Source: Streptomyces platensis
Lineage (GTDB): Bacteria > Actinomycetota > Actinomycetes > Streptomycetales > Streptomycetaceae
Length of the DNA: 64,000 bases
Reading direction: 5' to 3'
NCBI RefSeq assembly: GCF_008704855.1
Contig: NZ_CP023691.1
Location: 6,882,001-6,946,000 of the forward strand
The notes under the pieces were generated by a model that was not told the origin of the DNA, searched no databases, and was given only the letters and a program-made list of their open reading frames with translations. A program made the translations under genes and the position numbers. This document shows positions 49,799-57,377 of the stretch, in pieces (the stretch's first letter is position 1; each line of letters opens with the position of its first letter).

Positions 49799-50638
49799 TC
49801 AGGCGGTAGCGGTGAGGCGCTGGACCCGGACCTCGTCGCGGGTGCGCGGGCAGGTGAGGCAGGTGTCGTCGGGGCGGAGGGTGTAGTACATGCAGCAGCT
49901 GGCGCGGTCCCGGGTTGCCAGGGGTTCGCCTCGGGGGCCGGTCAGTGTGCGGAATCCCGCGCTGCCCACGTAGGGGGCGGTGGCGCCGGGCAGCAGGCGT
50001 TCCAGTGCGGCCACCGCTCGCGGTTCCTCGCCCAGGAGCTGTGCCACGTGCCAGAGGCCCTCGACGATCTCGTCGGATGCCATGCCCCACAGCGCCCGCG
50101 ACCCGCGCCGCATCCGGGTGCGGAAGCCCTCCAGGACGGGGCCGAGATGTCCGGCCACCGCGGCCCGGACCTCCGCGCGCAGTGCCTCCTCGTCCGGTAC
50201 CACCCGGGCGCCGGGCAGCGCCGCCGCCGGATCGTCCGGGAGGCAGGCGAACGCGCTGATGCGCACCGCCATCCGGACCGGCTCGCGCTGCATCGAGACG
50301 TCCTGGACGGGCAGCCGCGGGACCCGGCGGTGGAGGAACCAGGGGACGGTGATCAGCAGACAGGCCGGCCAGGCGTAGCGGTGCAGCGCGACGCTCGCGA
50401 CCACGTCCGGCCGGGCCGGGCGGCCGTGGTCCCGGATGATCTGTGCGTCGTCCCAGGCGAGAAAGGTATCGAGGGTCTCGCCGCCGGCCGCCAGTCCGGC
50501 CGCGCAGACCCAGCCGTCGCCGCTGGGCGGTGCCGTGTGCCAGGTGGTCACCCGAAGCCCGGGAAATACCTCGGTGAGCCGGGCGTAGGCCTCGGCGACG
50601 GGGGGGGCCGTGGCCGGGGCGGCGAGAACAGAAGTCAT
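49799..50638 (-). CDS. FhuF-like ferric-siderophore reductase
   Basis: A 279-residue protein. The C-terminal [2Fe-2S] motif CC-X10-C-X2-C (Cys248, 249, 260, 263) is the FhuF signature, and the N-terminal part (FPGLRVTTWHTAPPSGDGWVCAAGL) resembles Streptomyces siderophore-iron reductases. It probably releases iron from hydroxamate siderophores in the cytoplasm. ATG 50638 (MTSVLA) is preferred over an upstream codon. An iron-box palindrome 30 bases upstream predicts repression by DmdR1/IdeR when iron is plentiful. The siderophore system itself is not in this window. Confidence 0.86.
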   Translation of the reverse strand: MTSVLAAPATAPPVAEAYARLTEVFPGLRVTTWHTAPPSGDGWVCAAGLAAGGETLDTFLAWDDAQIIRDHGRPARPDVVASVALHRYAWPACLLITVPWFLHRRVPRLPVQDVSMQREPVRMAVRISAFACLPDDPAAALPGARVVPDEEALRAEVRAAVAGHLGPVLEGFRTRMRRGSRALWGMASDEIVEGLWHVAQLLGEEPRAVAALERLLPGATAPYVGSAGFRTLTGPRGEPLATRDRASCCMYYTLRPDDTCLTCPRTRDEVRVQRLTATA

Positions 50639-50668
50639 GGGGGAGACCACCGAATCGCGATCGTTGAC

Positions 50669-50683
50669 AGGTAAGGCTTACCT
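50669..50683. promoter_or_regulatory. Iron box (DmdR1/IdeR site)
   Basis: AGGTAAG-G-CTTACCT, a perfect 7+1+7 palindrome, close to the actinobacterial iron-box consensus (TTAGGTTAGGCTAACCTAA). It sits 31 bases before the FhuF-like gene start, so occlusion of its promoter is expected. Confidence 0.8.
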
Positions 50684-50812
50684 TACCCGAAGCTCTACCC
50701 GCGTTCGATCGGCGCCAGTCCCGGCAGTCCGGTGAGGTTCCGGGACCGGCGCACGGATTTGTACTGTGGCCCGCGCCGCCTATGGTGCTGGGATACGTCA
50801 GGAGGATCCGTC

Positions 50813-51508
50813 ATGGAGCAGGGCACAGTGGAACAGGACTCGGTCGTGCGGGCGTGGGTGCCCGCGCAGCCCGGTCCCGCCGCGCCCCGGCGGCACTCCG
50901 TCCGCGGCCAGGTGCTGGCCGCACTGCGCCATGCGCTGGCCGGCGGGGAACTGACCCCGGGCGAGGTCTACTCCGCTCCGGCGCTGGCCGAGCGCTACGG
51001 CGTCTCCGCGACCCCGGTCCGCGAGGCCATGCAGCAGCTCGCGTCCGAAGGTGCCGTCGAGGTCGTGCCCAACCGCGGGTTCCGGGTCGCCGAGTGCAGC
51101 TCCCGCGACCTCGCCGAGCTGGCCGAGGTCCGCAGGATGCTGGAGGTGCCCGCGATCATCCGGCTGGCGCGGGCGCTGGCCCCGGAGCGCTGGGAGGAGC
51201 TGCGCCCGCTCGCCGTGGCGGGCGTGGCCGCCGCCGCCAGCGGGGACCGGGCCGGCTATGCCGAGGCCGACCACGCCTTCCACGTGGCCCTGATGTCGCT
51301 CACCGGCAACCGCCGGCTCACCGAGGTCGCCGGCGATCTGCTGCGCCGCGCCCAGTGTCCAGCCGGCGGCTACCGGCTGCGTACGGCCGAGCTGCTGGCC
51401 GACGCCTCCGAGCACACGGCGCTGCTCGACGCCCTGGTGGCCCAGGAGTACGCGGTCGTCGAGCGGATCGCCCGCGAGCATGTCTCGGTGGCCCGGCACC
51501 CGCACTAG
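50813..51508 (+). CDS. GntR/FadR-family regulator
   Basis: A 231-residue regulator. The N-terminal winged helix (VLAALRHALAGGELTPGEVYSAPALAERYGVSATPVREAMQQLASEGAVEVVPNRGFRV) is of GntR type, and the C-terminal FCD domain (RMLEVPAIIRLARAL...EADHAFHVALMSLTGNRRL) has the usual Asp/His metal-ligand positions. ATG 50813 has GGAGG seven bases upstream. It is divergent from the FhuF-like gene across 175 bases. Target genes are unknown. Confidence 0.88.
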   Translation: MEQGTVEQDSVVRAWVPAQPGPAAPRRHSVRGQVLAALRHALAGGELTPGEVYSAPALAERYGVSATPVREAMQQLASEGAVEVVPNRGFRVAECSSRDLAELAEVRRMLEVPAIIRLARALAPERWEELRPLAVAGVAAAASGDRAGYAEADHAFHVALMSLTGNRRLTEVAGDLLRRAQCPAGGYRLRTAELLADASEHTALLDALVAQEYAVVERIAREHVSVARHPH

Positions 51509-51529
51509 GGAGTGTCGTTCCCGAGCCGC

Positions 51530-52405
51530 TCAGTCGGGGAGCAGCTCCTCCATGGGCAGCGCCGCGACATCGGCGGCGGGCCGGGAGAGATAGAGCTCGG
51601 CGTGGTAGAAGCCGTCGCTCTCCTTGCCCGCGGTGGACAGGCCGAGGTCGGCCAGCGCGTCGAACGTCGCCTTCCGCTCGCCGCCGTCGGCGAACCGGCG
51701 CTGCCGGAAGGTACGGGTGGTGAGCTTCTCCGTCACCAGGCCGGCCCGGGCCAGCAGTGCGGAGACGGGCTGGTAGGACACCGTGCGCAGGACGAACGCG
51801 GCGACCCATGGCGGCGTGGAGACATGGTCGAAGAGATGACCGAAGGTGCGCGCGGTGATGTAGCCGACGCCGCCGGTGACGGTGATCAGGTCGGTGCCGG
51901 CCAGGACCCGCCGCAGCTCCGGGCTCGGCTCGTCGAGTTCCAGGTTCTCCGCGAATCCGTGGTCGAGCAGACCGACCGCCCGGGCATAGGCGACCGCGCG
52001 GTCCGCCGCGTCGATGCCAGTGATCCGGAAGGGTGCGTCGTTCCGCCGGGTGGCGAAGAACGTGCGGTCTTCTTCGAGGAGTTGGCGGGTGGTCGGCCTG
52101 CCCGCACCGGGTGCGGCGTAGTGGCCGTAGAGGTCCGACAGGGACAGCCGGTGGTTGAGCAGTGCGGCGTTGACCCCGTACGAGCAGCAGAGGTCGACGA
52201 CGTTCAGTGGTGGGCGGTCGCTCCGGTGCCGCTGGAGGGTCTCGGCCACGGCGCGGAAGACCGCTTGGCCGTGGTGCGGAATCTGGTAGTCCAGGGGGTT
52301 CAGTGTGGTGAAGTACCGACGGGGATCCGGGCAGTTGTAAATCGCCTCGAAATCTGCCTTGCCCCAGTCCGTTCCAGCGGTCGTATTCGTCACTCCTGCT
52401 GTCAT
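51530..52405 (-). CDS. Class I SAM-dependent methyltransferase-like protein
   Basis: A 291-residue protein with the Rossmann SAM-binding motif VVDLCCSYGVNAAL (about 68-82), the acidic loop TGIDAADRAVAYAR and the TDLITVTGGVGYIT region in family spacing. The unusual PLDYQIPHHGQAVFRAV N-terminus may be substrate-binding. ATG 52405 has AGGAGG six bases upstream. It converges with the GntR gene. Substrate unknown. Confidence 0.72.
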   Translation of the reverse strand: MTAGVTNTTAGTDWGKADFEAIYNCPDPRRYFTTLNPLDYQIPHHGQAVFRAVAETLQRHRSDRPPLNVVDLCCSYGVNAALLNHRLSLSDLYGHYAAPGAGRPTTRQLLEEDRTFFATRRNDAPFRITGIDAADRAVAYARAVGLLDHGFAENLELDEPSPELRRVLAGTDLITVTGGVGYITARTFGHLFDHVSTPPWVAAFVLRTVSYQPVSALLARAGLVTEKLTTRTFRQRRFADGGERKATFDALADLGLSTAGKESDGFYHAELYLSRPAADVAALPMEELLPD

Positions 52406-52788
52406 CTATGGCCTCCTGTCAAGGCTGTGCCAGTGGGTGGGGACTCAGCTGGTCCCGGACCAGCATCCAAGTCCCTGCCGCCGCCTCACAGTGCGACTTG
52501 CGGCCATTCTCGGGGCCTGTGGGGCCTGATGGAACACCCCTGCCCCCGGCTTCCGCCCATGGTCCCACCTCATGGTTCCCCCGGCTCGTCGACCGCGGGG
52601 GCGTCTGGCAACCACCGCGACCCGGCCGATCCGCCGCGAGGACCGTCCAGATCCGGCCATTCGCAACGCGAGGGCGCATGGCCGACGAAGGGGGGTTGAC
52701 GGCACGGGGAGAAGACGCAGGGCGGCGACAAACGGACGACGGCCAACCACTTGCCGTCGGCGTGTGGTCGGCCGTCGTCCGCGCTTCC
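52406..52788. other. Gene-free stretch with terminator
   Basis: About 380 bases between two leftward genes. It holds the terminator of the TPR gene (52733-52781) and the upstream region of the methyltransferase gene. No further gene is convincing. Confidence 0.5.
52733..52781 (-). terminator. Terminator of the TPR gene
   Basis: 18-base arms (52733-52750 and 52764-52781) with one mismatch, followed on the minus strand by TTTGTC. It lies eight bases after the TPR gene stop. Confidence 0.75.
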
Positions 52789-53661
52789 CTAGGTCGCCGT
52801 GACAGCGGCGGTGGACAGATGGTCGGCGAGCCAGGTGGGGACGCCGCCCATGAGACGGAACAGCCGGGCGGCCTCGGCGCGCAGCCGCGGTGCGTCGGTG
52901 TCCGGGACGGCGTCGGCCAGCGCCGCCAGGGCCGGTGCCGTGCCGATGAGGAAGCCCAGCTCCTCGCGGATCCGCAGCGACTCGGCGAAACCGTGCCGGG
53001 CCTCCGCCACTTCGCCCTCACGCAGCGCCAGTCCGGCCAGGTGGCGCCAGGTGAAGGACAGCAGCAGGGTGTCGCCGTGCGCGGTGGCGCCGGCGTGCGC
53101 GCGGCGGTAGGCGGCGCGTGCCGCGTCCGGGCTGTCGGCGATGTGCTCGGCCATCAGCCCGCGGCGGAAGTCCAGCTGCGGGCGGCCGGGCGCGGCGGGC
53201 GCCAGCAGGGCGGCGGCCCGGCCGAGCGCCGAACGCGCCTCGTCGGCCCGGTCGCGGACGCCCAGGACCGTGGCGGCGTAGGCGAGATGGCCCCGCTCGC
53301 AGGCCGCGCCGCCGCGCTCGTCGTCGCTGCTCGCCAGGGCCTCGGCGCTGCGCAGCGCGTCTTCCGCCGCGGCCCAGCCGGTGGCCGTGAACATGCAGCG
53401 CTCCACCAGGAGCGCGGCGCGACGGAGCGCCGACGGGGCGTGATGAACGGAGTGTGGTTCCAGCAGCGCGGCCGCGTCGTCCCAGCAGCCGCGGGAGCGC
53501 AGTCGCCAAACGGCACGGTCGAGGGGGCTGTCCCCCTCGACCGTGCCGTGTGCTGCTTCCTCCGGTGCGGATGCGGGTCCTGGTACCGCGAGCGGTACCG
53601 GCTCCGCAGAACTGACGGGATCCACGGGATCCGCGGATCCTGACATGGCGGTATCCGCCAC
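52789..53661 (-). CDS. Tetratricopeptide-repeat protein
   Basis: A 290-residue all-helical protein. Repeats typical of TPR-like Ala-rich helices are seen (RRAALLVERCMFTATGWAAAEDALRSAEAL; RGLMAEHIADSPDAARAAYRRAHAGATAHGDTLL; FAESLRIREELGFLIGTAPALAALADAV). The N-terminal 35 residues are Ser/Pro/Glu-rich. GTG 53661 has GGGGAGGG five bases upstream; the longer frame above it lacks a site. Role unknown; such proteins are usually scaffold or regulator parts. Confidence 0.72.
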   Translation of the reverse strand: MADTAMSGSADPVDPVSSAEPVPLAVPGPASAPEEAAHGTVEGDSPLDRAVWRLRSRGCWDDAAALLEPHSVHHAPSALRRAALLVERCMFTATGWAAAEDALRSAEALASSDDERGGAACERGHLAYAATVLGVRDRADEARSALGRAAALLAPAAPGRPQLDFRRGLMAEHIADSPDAARAAYRRAHAGATAHGDTLLLSFTWRHLAGLALREGEVAEARHGFAESLRIREELGFLIGTAPALAALADAVPDTDAPRLRAEAARLFRLMGGVPTWLADHLSTAAVTAT

Positions 53662-53969
53662 ATTGCCCTCCCCTAGCGCGCCATTGAGCTGGAAGTTGCA
53701 AGACCGTGGGCGAATCTCAGCACGGATTCCGTCGTGGGGCCAAGGGGGTGAGTGAATGTTTTCACAATCACTGGGTGCACGATCCCGGCAGGGGGCGCGG
53801 CGCTGATCGGGCGCGCCCTGCGGCGCTGCGCCGGCCCGCGCCCGTCCGCCGCGGACGGGATGCCGCCCGATCGGATGACCCCGAACGGCGTAGCCGGGGC
53901 CCACGGGGTCGGGCCCGTGAACCGGCCCCGGCCGGGCGGGGCCGGGGCGCGTTCAGTGCCTTCCCGCCG
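53662..53969. other. Gap between TPR and PucR genes
   Basis: About 310 bases. A GC-rich inverted segment (GGCCCCGG/CCGGGGCC, near 53925-53950) may act as terminator for the PucR gene. No gene seen. Confidence 0.4.
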
Positions 53970-55637
53970 TCAGCTCATCCGCAGTGCGAGGAAGAAGTCG
54001 AGCTTGTCCTCCAGGCGGGACAGATCGCGGCCGGTCAGCTGCTCGATCCGGCCCACCCGGTAGCGGAGCGTGTTGACGTGCAGGTGGAGGCGGCCGGCGC
54101 AGCGGGTCCAGGAGCCGTCGCAGTCCAGGAACGCCTCCAGGGTGGGGATCAGCTCGGCGCGGTGCCTGCGGTCGTAGTCGCGCAGCGGGTCCAGGAGACG
54201 GGCGGTGAAGGCCCGGCGGACGTCGTCCGGCACGAACGGCAGCAGCAGCACATGCGAGGCCAGCTCCTCGTGCCCGGCGGCGCAGACCCGGCCCGGACGG
54301 GCGGCGGCGACCCGGCGGGCGTGCCGGGCCTCCTCCAGCGCACCGCGCAGCCCCTCGGCCGAGTGCACCGAGGCGCTCACGCCGACGGTCAGCCGCCCGT
54401 CGTCCGCCAGACCGCGGCCCAGCGGCGCCTGGACGACGGAGAGCAGCTCCGCGGCGTGCAGACCGGCCGCCGAGGAGTCCCCGGGCTCGTCCGGGACGGG
54501 CAGCGGCACCAGTGCCACCGCCTCGTCGCCGGTGTGGGCCACCGCGATCCGGTCGGAGGGCTCCGGACCGAAGGTGCCCGGATCGACCAGCACCTCCTCC
54601 AGCAGGCTCTGGGCCACCGGGCCGCCGGGGACGTCGCCGTCCTCCCACTCGACCCTGGCCACCACGATCTGCCAGTGCGGCGCGGTGCCCAGTCCGGGCA
54701 GCAGCACCGGGGCCGCCACCCGCAGCCGGGCCGCGATCTCGGCGGGCGGTGCGCCGGTCTGGACGAGCTCCAGCACTTCCTGGGCGAGCCGGCGGCGGAC
54801 CGTACGGGCCGCGTCGCGCCGGTCGCGTTCCACGGCGATCAGCTGGGTGACGCCGTGCAGCAGGTCGAGGCGCTCCTCGGGCCAGTCACCGGCGTCCGCC
54901 TCGACGGCCAGCAGCCAGTCGCTGAGCAGGGTCTGGCGCAGGTCACGGCCGTCGTGGCGGATCGGGAACAGCGAGAACGTGCCGCCCGCGCCCTCCAGGG
55001 TGACGCGGTGCGGGCCGCGGCGGCCGCTGCGGGCGGCCGCCAGATGCTCCCCCGCGAGCCGGGCGGCCAGTTCGGTGGACAGCTCGGGCCCGGCGCCGGC
55101 CAGCGTCGACCCGGCGATCTGCCGTCCGGTGGGGGAGAGCACCCAGGCCCGCAGATCCAGGTCGGAGCCGAGCAGGTCCAGGACCACCTCCGGGCCGCCA
55201 CCGGTGGGGCCCGACGTCATCAGCCGCCGGTGACGGTCCACCACGGCCGCGAGGTCCCCGGCCCGTTCGCTGGAGACCTGGCGGACCACATGTTCGGTGA
55301 TGGAGGCGAAGGAGACGTCCTCGACGACCGAGAACAGCGGCAGCCGGTGCTGGACACAGGCCGCCACCAGGTCGTCCGGGACCGAGCCCAGCTCCGCCTC
55401 GCCCGCGGCGAGCCCGGCGACCCCGGCGGCGGCCAGGATGCGGACGAACCGCTCGGAGTCCTCGGGGGCGCGGCGCCAGGCCAGGCCCGTCAGCACCAGT
55501 TCGCCGCCGGAGAGGTAGCGGCTGGGGTCGCGCAGGTCGGTGGTCATCACGCCGCGTACGGTGCGGTCCAGCTCGTCCTCGCCCCCCAGCAGCCGCAGGC
55601 CCAGGGAGGGGGTGTCCAGGAGTGCGCGGAGCCGCAT
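53970..55637 (-). CDS. PucR-family purine catabolism regulator
   Basis: A 555-residue regulator with an N-terminal PucR domain (about 5-125; LLDTPSLGLRLLGGEDELDRTVRGVMTTDLRDPSRYLSGGELVLTGLAW) and a C-terminal helix-turn-helix of the PucR/CdaR kind (FLDCDGSWTRCAGRLHLHVNTLRYRVGRIEQLTGRDL). ATG 55637 is used because the upstream frame lacks a ribosome site and the PucR domain begins at once. It is divergent from the xanthine dehydrogenase genes and is expected to activate or repress them in response to purine degradation intermediates, by family analogy. Confidence 0.9.
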   Translation of the reverse strand: MRLRALLDTPSLGLRLLGGEDELDRTVRGVMTTDLRDPSRYLSGGELVLTGLAWRRAPEDSERFVRILAAAGVAGLAAGEAELGSVPDDLVAACVQHRLPLFSVVEDVSFASITEHVVRQVSSERAGDLAAVVDRHRRLMTSGPTGGGPEVVLDLLGSDLDLRAWVLSPTGRQIAGSTLAGAGPELSTELAARLAGEHLAAARSGRRGPHRVTLEGAGGTFSLFPIRHDGRDLRQTLLSDWLLAVEADAGDWPEERLDLLHGVTQLIAVERDRRDAARTVRRRLAQEVLELVQTGAPPAEIAARLRVAAPVLLPGLGTAPHWQIVVARVEWEDGDVPGGPVAQSLLEEVLVDPGTFGPEPSDRIAVAHTGDEAVALVPLPVPDEPGDSSAAGLHAAELLSVVQAPLGRGLADDGRLTVGVSASVHSAEGLRGALEEARHARRVAAARPGRVCAAGHEELASHVLLLPFVPDDVRRAFTARLLDPLRDYDRRHRAELIPTLEAFLDCDGSWTRCAGRLHLHVNTLRYRVGRIEQLTGRDLSRLEDKLDFFLALRMS

Positions 55638-55897
55638 GACCTCGCCCGCCGTTCTTTGCTGTCTGGTGTTGCCGGTGGAATGCCGCGAGGTTTCAGAGCC
55701 TCGTCTTTCGTTCGAATCTACAAGACAGGTGCCGTGGCCAGCCAACCGCTTCATGGTTTCGGTGACTGCACCCGGCGGGTCCGGGGCGCGTTCACTAAGG
55801 CTCAACCGTTAACGAGACATGAACGGCTCCATGGCGATGTGAGCGCAGCGTCCTCACCATGAGTAACGAACGACCGATTTCGTAGAAGAGGCCAACC
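55638..55897. promoter_or_regulatory. Divergent pucR-xdh control region
   Basis: 260 bases with AT-richer stretches (55685-55735 and 55795-55830) separating the regulator and the xanthine dehydrogenase operon. Both promoters should lie here; I cannot place boxes or a clear PucR inverted repeat with confidence. Confidence 0.45.
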
Positions 55898-56785
55898 ATG
55901 GACTTCCTTCGCCCCGCCAGCTGGGAGGAGGCGCTCGCCGCCAAGGCCGAGCACCCTACCGCTGTGCCCATCGCGGGCGGCACGGACGTGATGGTCGAGA
56001 TCAACTTCGACCATCGCCGCCCCGAGTACCTGCTCGACCTGAACCGCATCGGTGACCTGAGCGAGTGGGAGGTCGGCGACAAGACCGTGCGACTGGGCGC
56101 CTCCGTTTCCTACACCCGGATCATGGAGAACCTGCGGGCCGAACTCCCGGGCCTGGCACTGGCCTCGCACACCGTCGCCTCCCCGCAGATCCGCAACCGC
56201 GGCGGCGTCGGCGGCAACCTCGGCACCGCCTCCCCGGCCGGCGACGCGCACCCCGCGCTGCTCGCCTCGGGCGGTGCGGTCGAGGTCGAGTCGGTACGCG
56301 GCCGCCGGATGATCCCGATCGACGACTTCTACGTGGGCGTCAAGCGCAACGCCATGGAGCCCGACGAGCTGATCCGGTCGGTGCATCTGCCGAAGGCCGA
56401 CGGGCCGCAGCAGTTCTCCAAGGTCGGCACCCGAAACGCCATGGTGATCGCGGTGTGCGCCTTCGGTATCGCGCTGCACCCGCAGACCCGCACGGTCCGC
56501 ACCGGTATCGGTTCCGCCGCGCCCACCCCCGTACGGGCCCGCGAGGCCGAGGAGTTCCTCACCGCGGCGCTGGAGGAGGGCGGTTTCTGGGAGTCCGGCA
56601 ACCCCATTCCGCCGTCCGTCGCCAAGCAGTTCGCGCAGCTCGCCGCCGGCGCCTGCAACCCGATCGACGATGTGCGCGGCAGCGCCGCGTACCGCCGGCA
56701 CGCGGTCGGCATCATGGCCCGCCGCACCCTCGGCTGGACCTGGGAGTCCTACCGCGGCAAGGAGAGGAGCGCACAGTGCGCGTGA
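55898..56785 (+). CDS. Xanthine dehydrogenase FAD subunit
   Basis: A 295-residue FAD-binding subunit of molybdenum hydroxylase. FAD motifs VPIAGGTDVMVEIN and the TVASPQIRNRGGVGGNLGTASPAGDAHPALL segment, with the conserved RN.GT.GGN.  pattern, are clear. The start ATG 55898 follows AAGAGG. It is first of a three-gene operon with the [2Fe-2S] and Mo subunits; its stop overlaps the next start by 10 bases, so translation is coupled. It passes electrons from the iron-sulfur centres to NAD+. Confidence 0.92.
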   Translation: MDFLRPASWEEALAAKAEHPTAVPIAGGTDVMVEINFDHRRPEYLLDLNRIGDLSEWEVGDKTVRLGASVSYTRIMENLRAELPGLALASHTVASPQIRNRGGVGGNLGTASPAGDAHPALLASGGAVEVESVRGRRMIPIDDFYVGVKRNAMEPDELIRSVHLPKADGPQQFSKVGTRNAMVIAVCAFGIALHPQTRTVRTGIGSAAPTPVRAREAEEFLTAALEEGGFWESGNPIPPSVAKQFAQLAAGACNPIDDVRGSAAYRRHAVGIMARRTLGWTWESYRGKERSAQCA

Positions 56786-57372
56786 CATTCACCGTCAACG
56801 GCCGCCGCCAGGAGGCCGACGACGTCTGGGAAGGCGAGAGCCTGCTGTACGTCCTCCGGGAGCGGATGGGCCTGCCGGGCTCCAAGAACGCCTGTGAGCA
56901 GGGCGAGTGCGGTTCCTGCACGGTCCGGCTGGACGGTGTGCCGGTGTGCTCCTGTCTGGTCGCCGCGGGCCAGGTGGAGGGCCGTGACGTGGTGACCGTC
57001 GAGGGTCTGGCGGACTTCGCCAAGCAGCGCGCCGAGGGCGGCTGTGCCTCCGGTGTCTGCGGCACCGGCCTCGACGAGGCCCAGCAGTGGCAGGCCCGGC
57101 CCGCCGGGTCCCGTACCGGCGAGCAGGCCGAACTCGCTCCGATCCAGCAGGCGTTCATCGACGCCGGCGCGGTCCAGTGCGGCTTCTGCACCCCGGGCCT
57201 GCTGGTCGCCGCGGACGAGCTGCTGGAGCGCAACGACTCCCCGTCGGACGCCGATATCCGGGAGGCGCTGTCGGGCAACCTGTGCCGCTGCACGGGCTAC
57301 GAGAAGATCCTCGACGCGGTCCGGCTGGCGGCCGCCCGCGGCGAAAACCGCACCGCCGGACAGGGGGCCTGA
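56776..57372 (+). CDS. Xanthine dehydrogenase [2Fe-2S] subunit
   Basis: A 198-residue iron-sulfur subunit. Plant-ferredoxin cluster CEQGECGSC followed by VCSC, and the second cluster VQCGFCTPG with NLCRCTGYEKI, are complete. An insert of about 40 residues between them (GGCASGVCGTGLDEA) is longer than in generic enzymes; I recall it from Streptomyces relatives. GTG 56776 overlaps the FAD gene and has AGGAG nearby; GTG 56782 is an alternative. It carries electrons from the Mo site to FAD. Confidence 0.93.
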   Translation: MRVTFTVNGRRQEADDVWEGESLLYVLRERMGLPGSKNACEQGECGSCTVRLDGVPVCSCLVAAGQVEGRDVVTVEGLADFAKQRAEGGCASGVCGTGLDEAQQWQARPAGSRTGEQAELAPIQQAFIDAGAVQCGFCTPGLLVAADELLERNDSPSDADIREALSGNLCRCTGYEKILDAVRLAAARGENRTAGQGA

Positions 57373-57377
57373 GCATC

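Noticed and set aside
56776..57372. The iron-sulfur subunit having a disruptive insertion
   Set aside because: All eight cluster cysteines are intact and the longer linker is in frame and, as I recall, shared by Streptomyces relatives.
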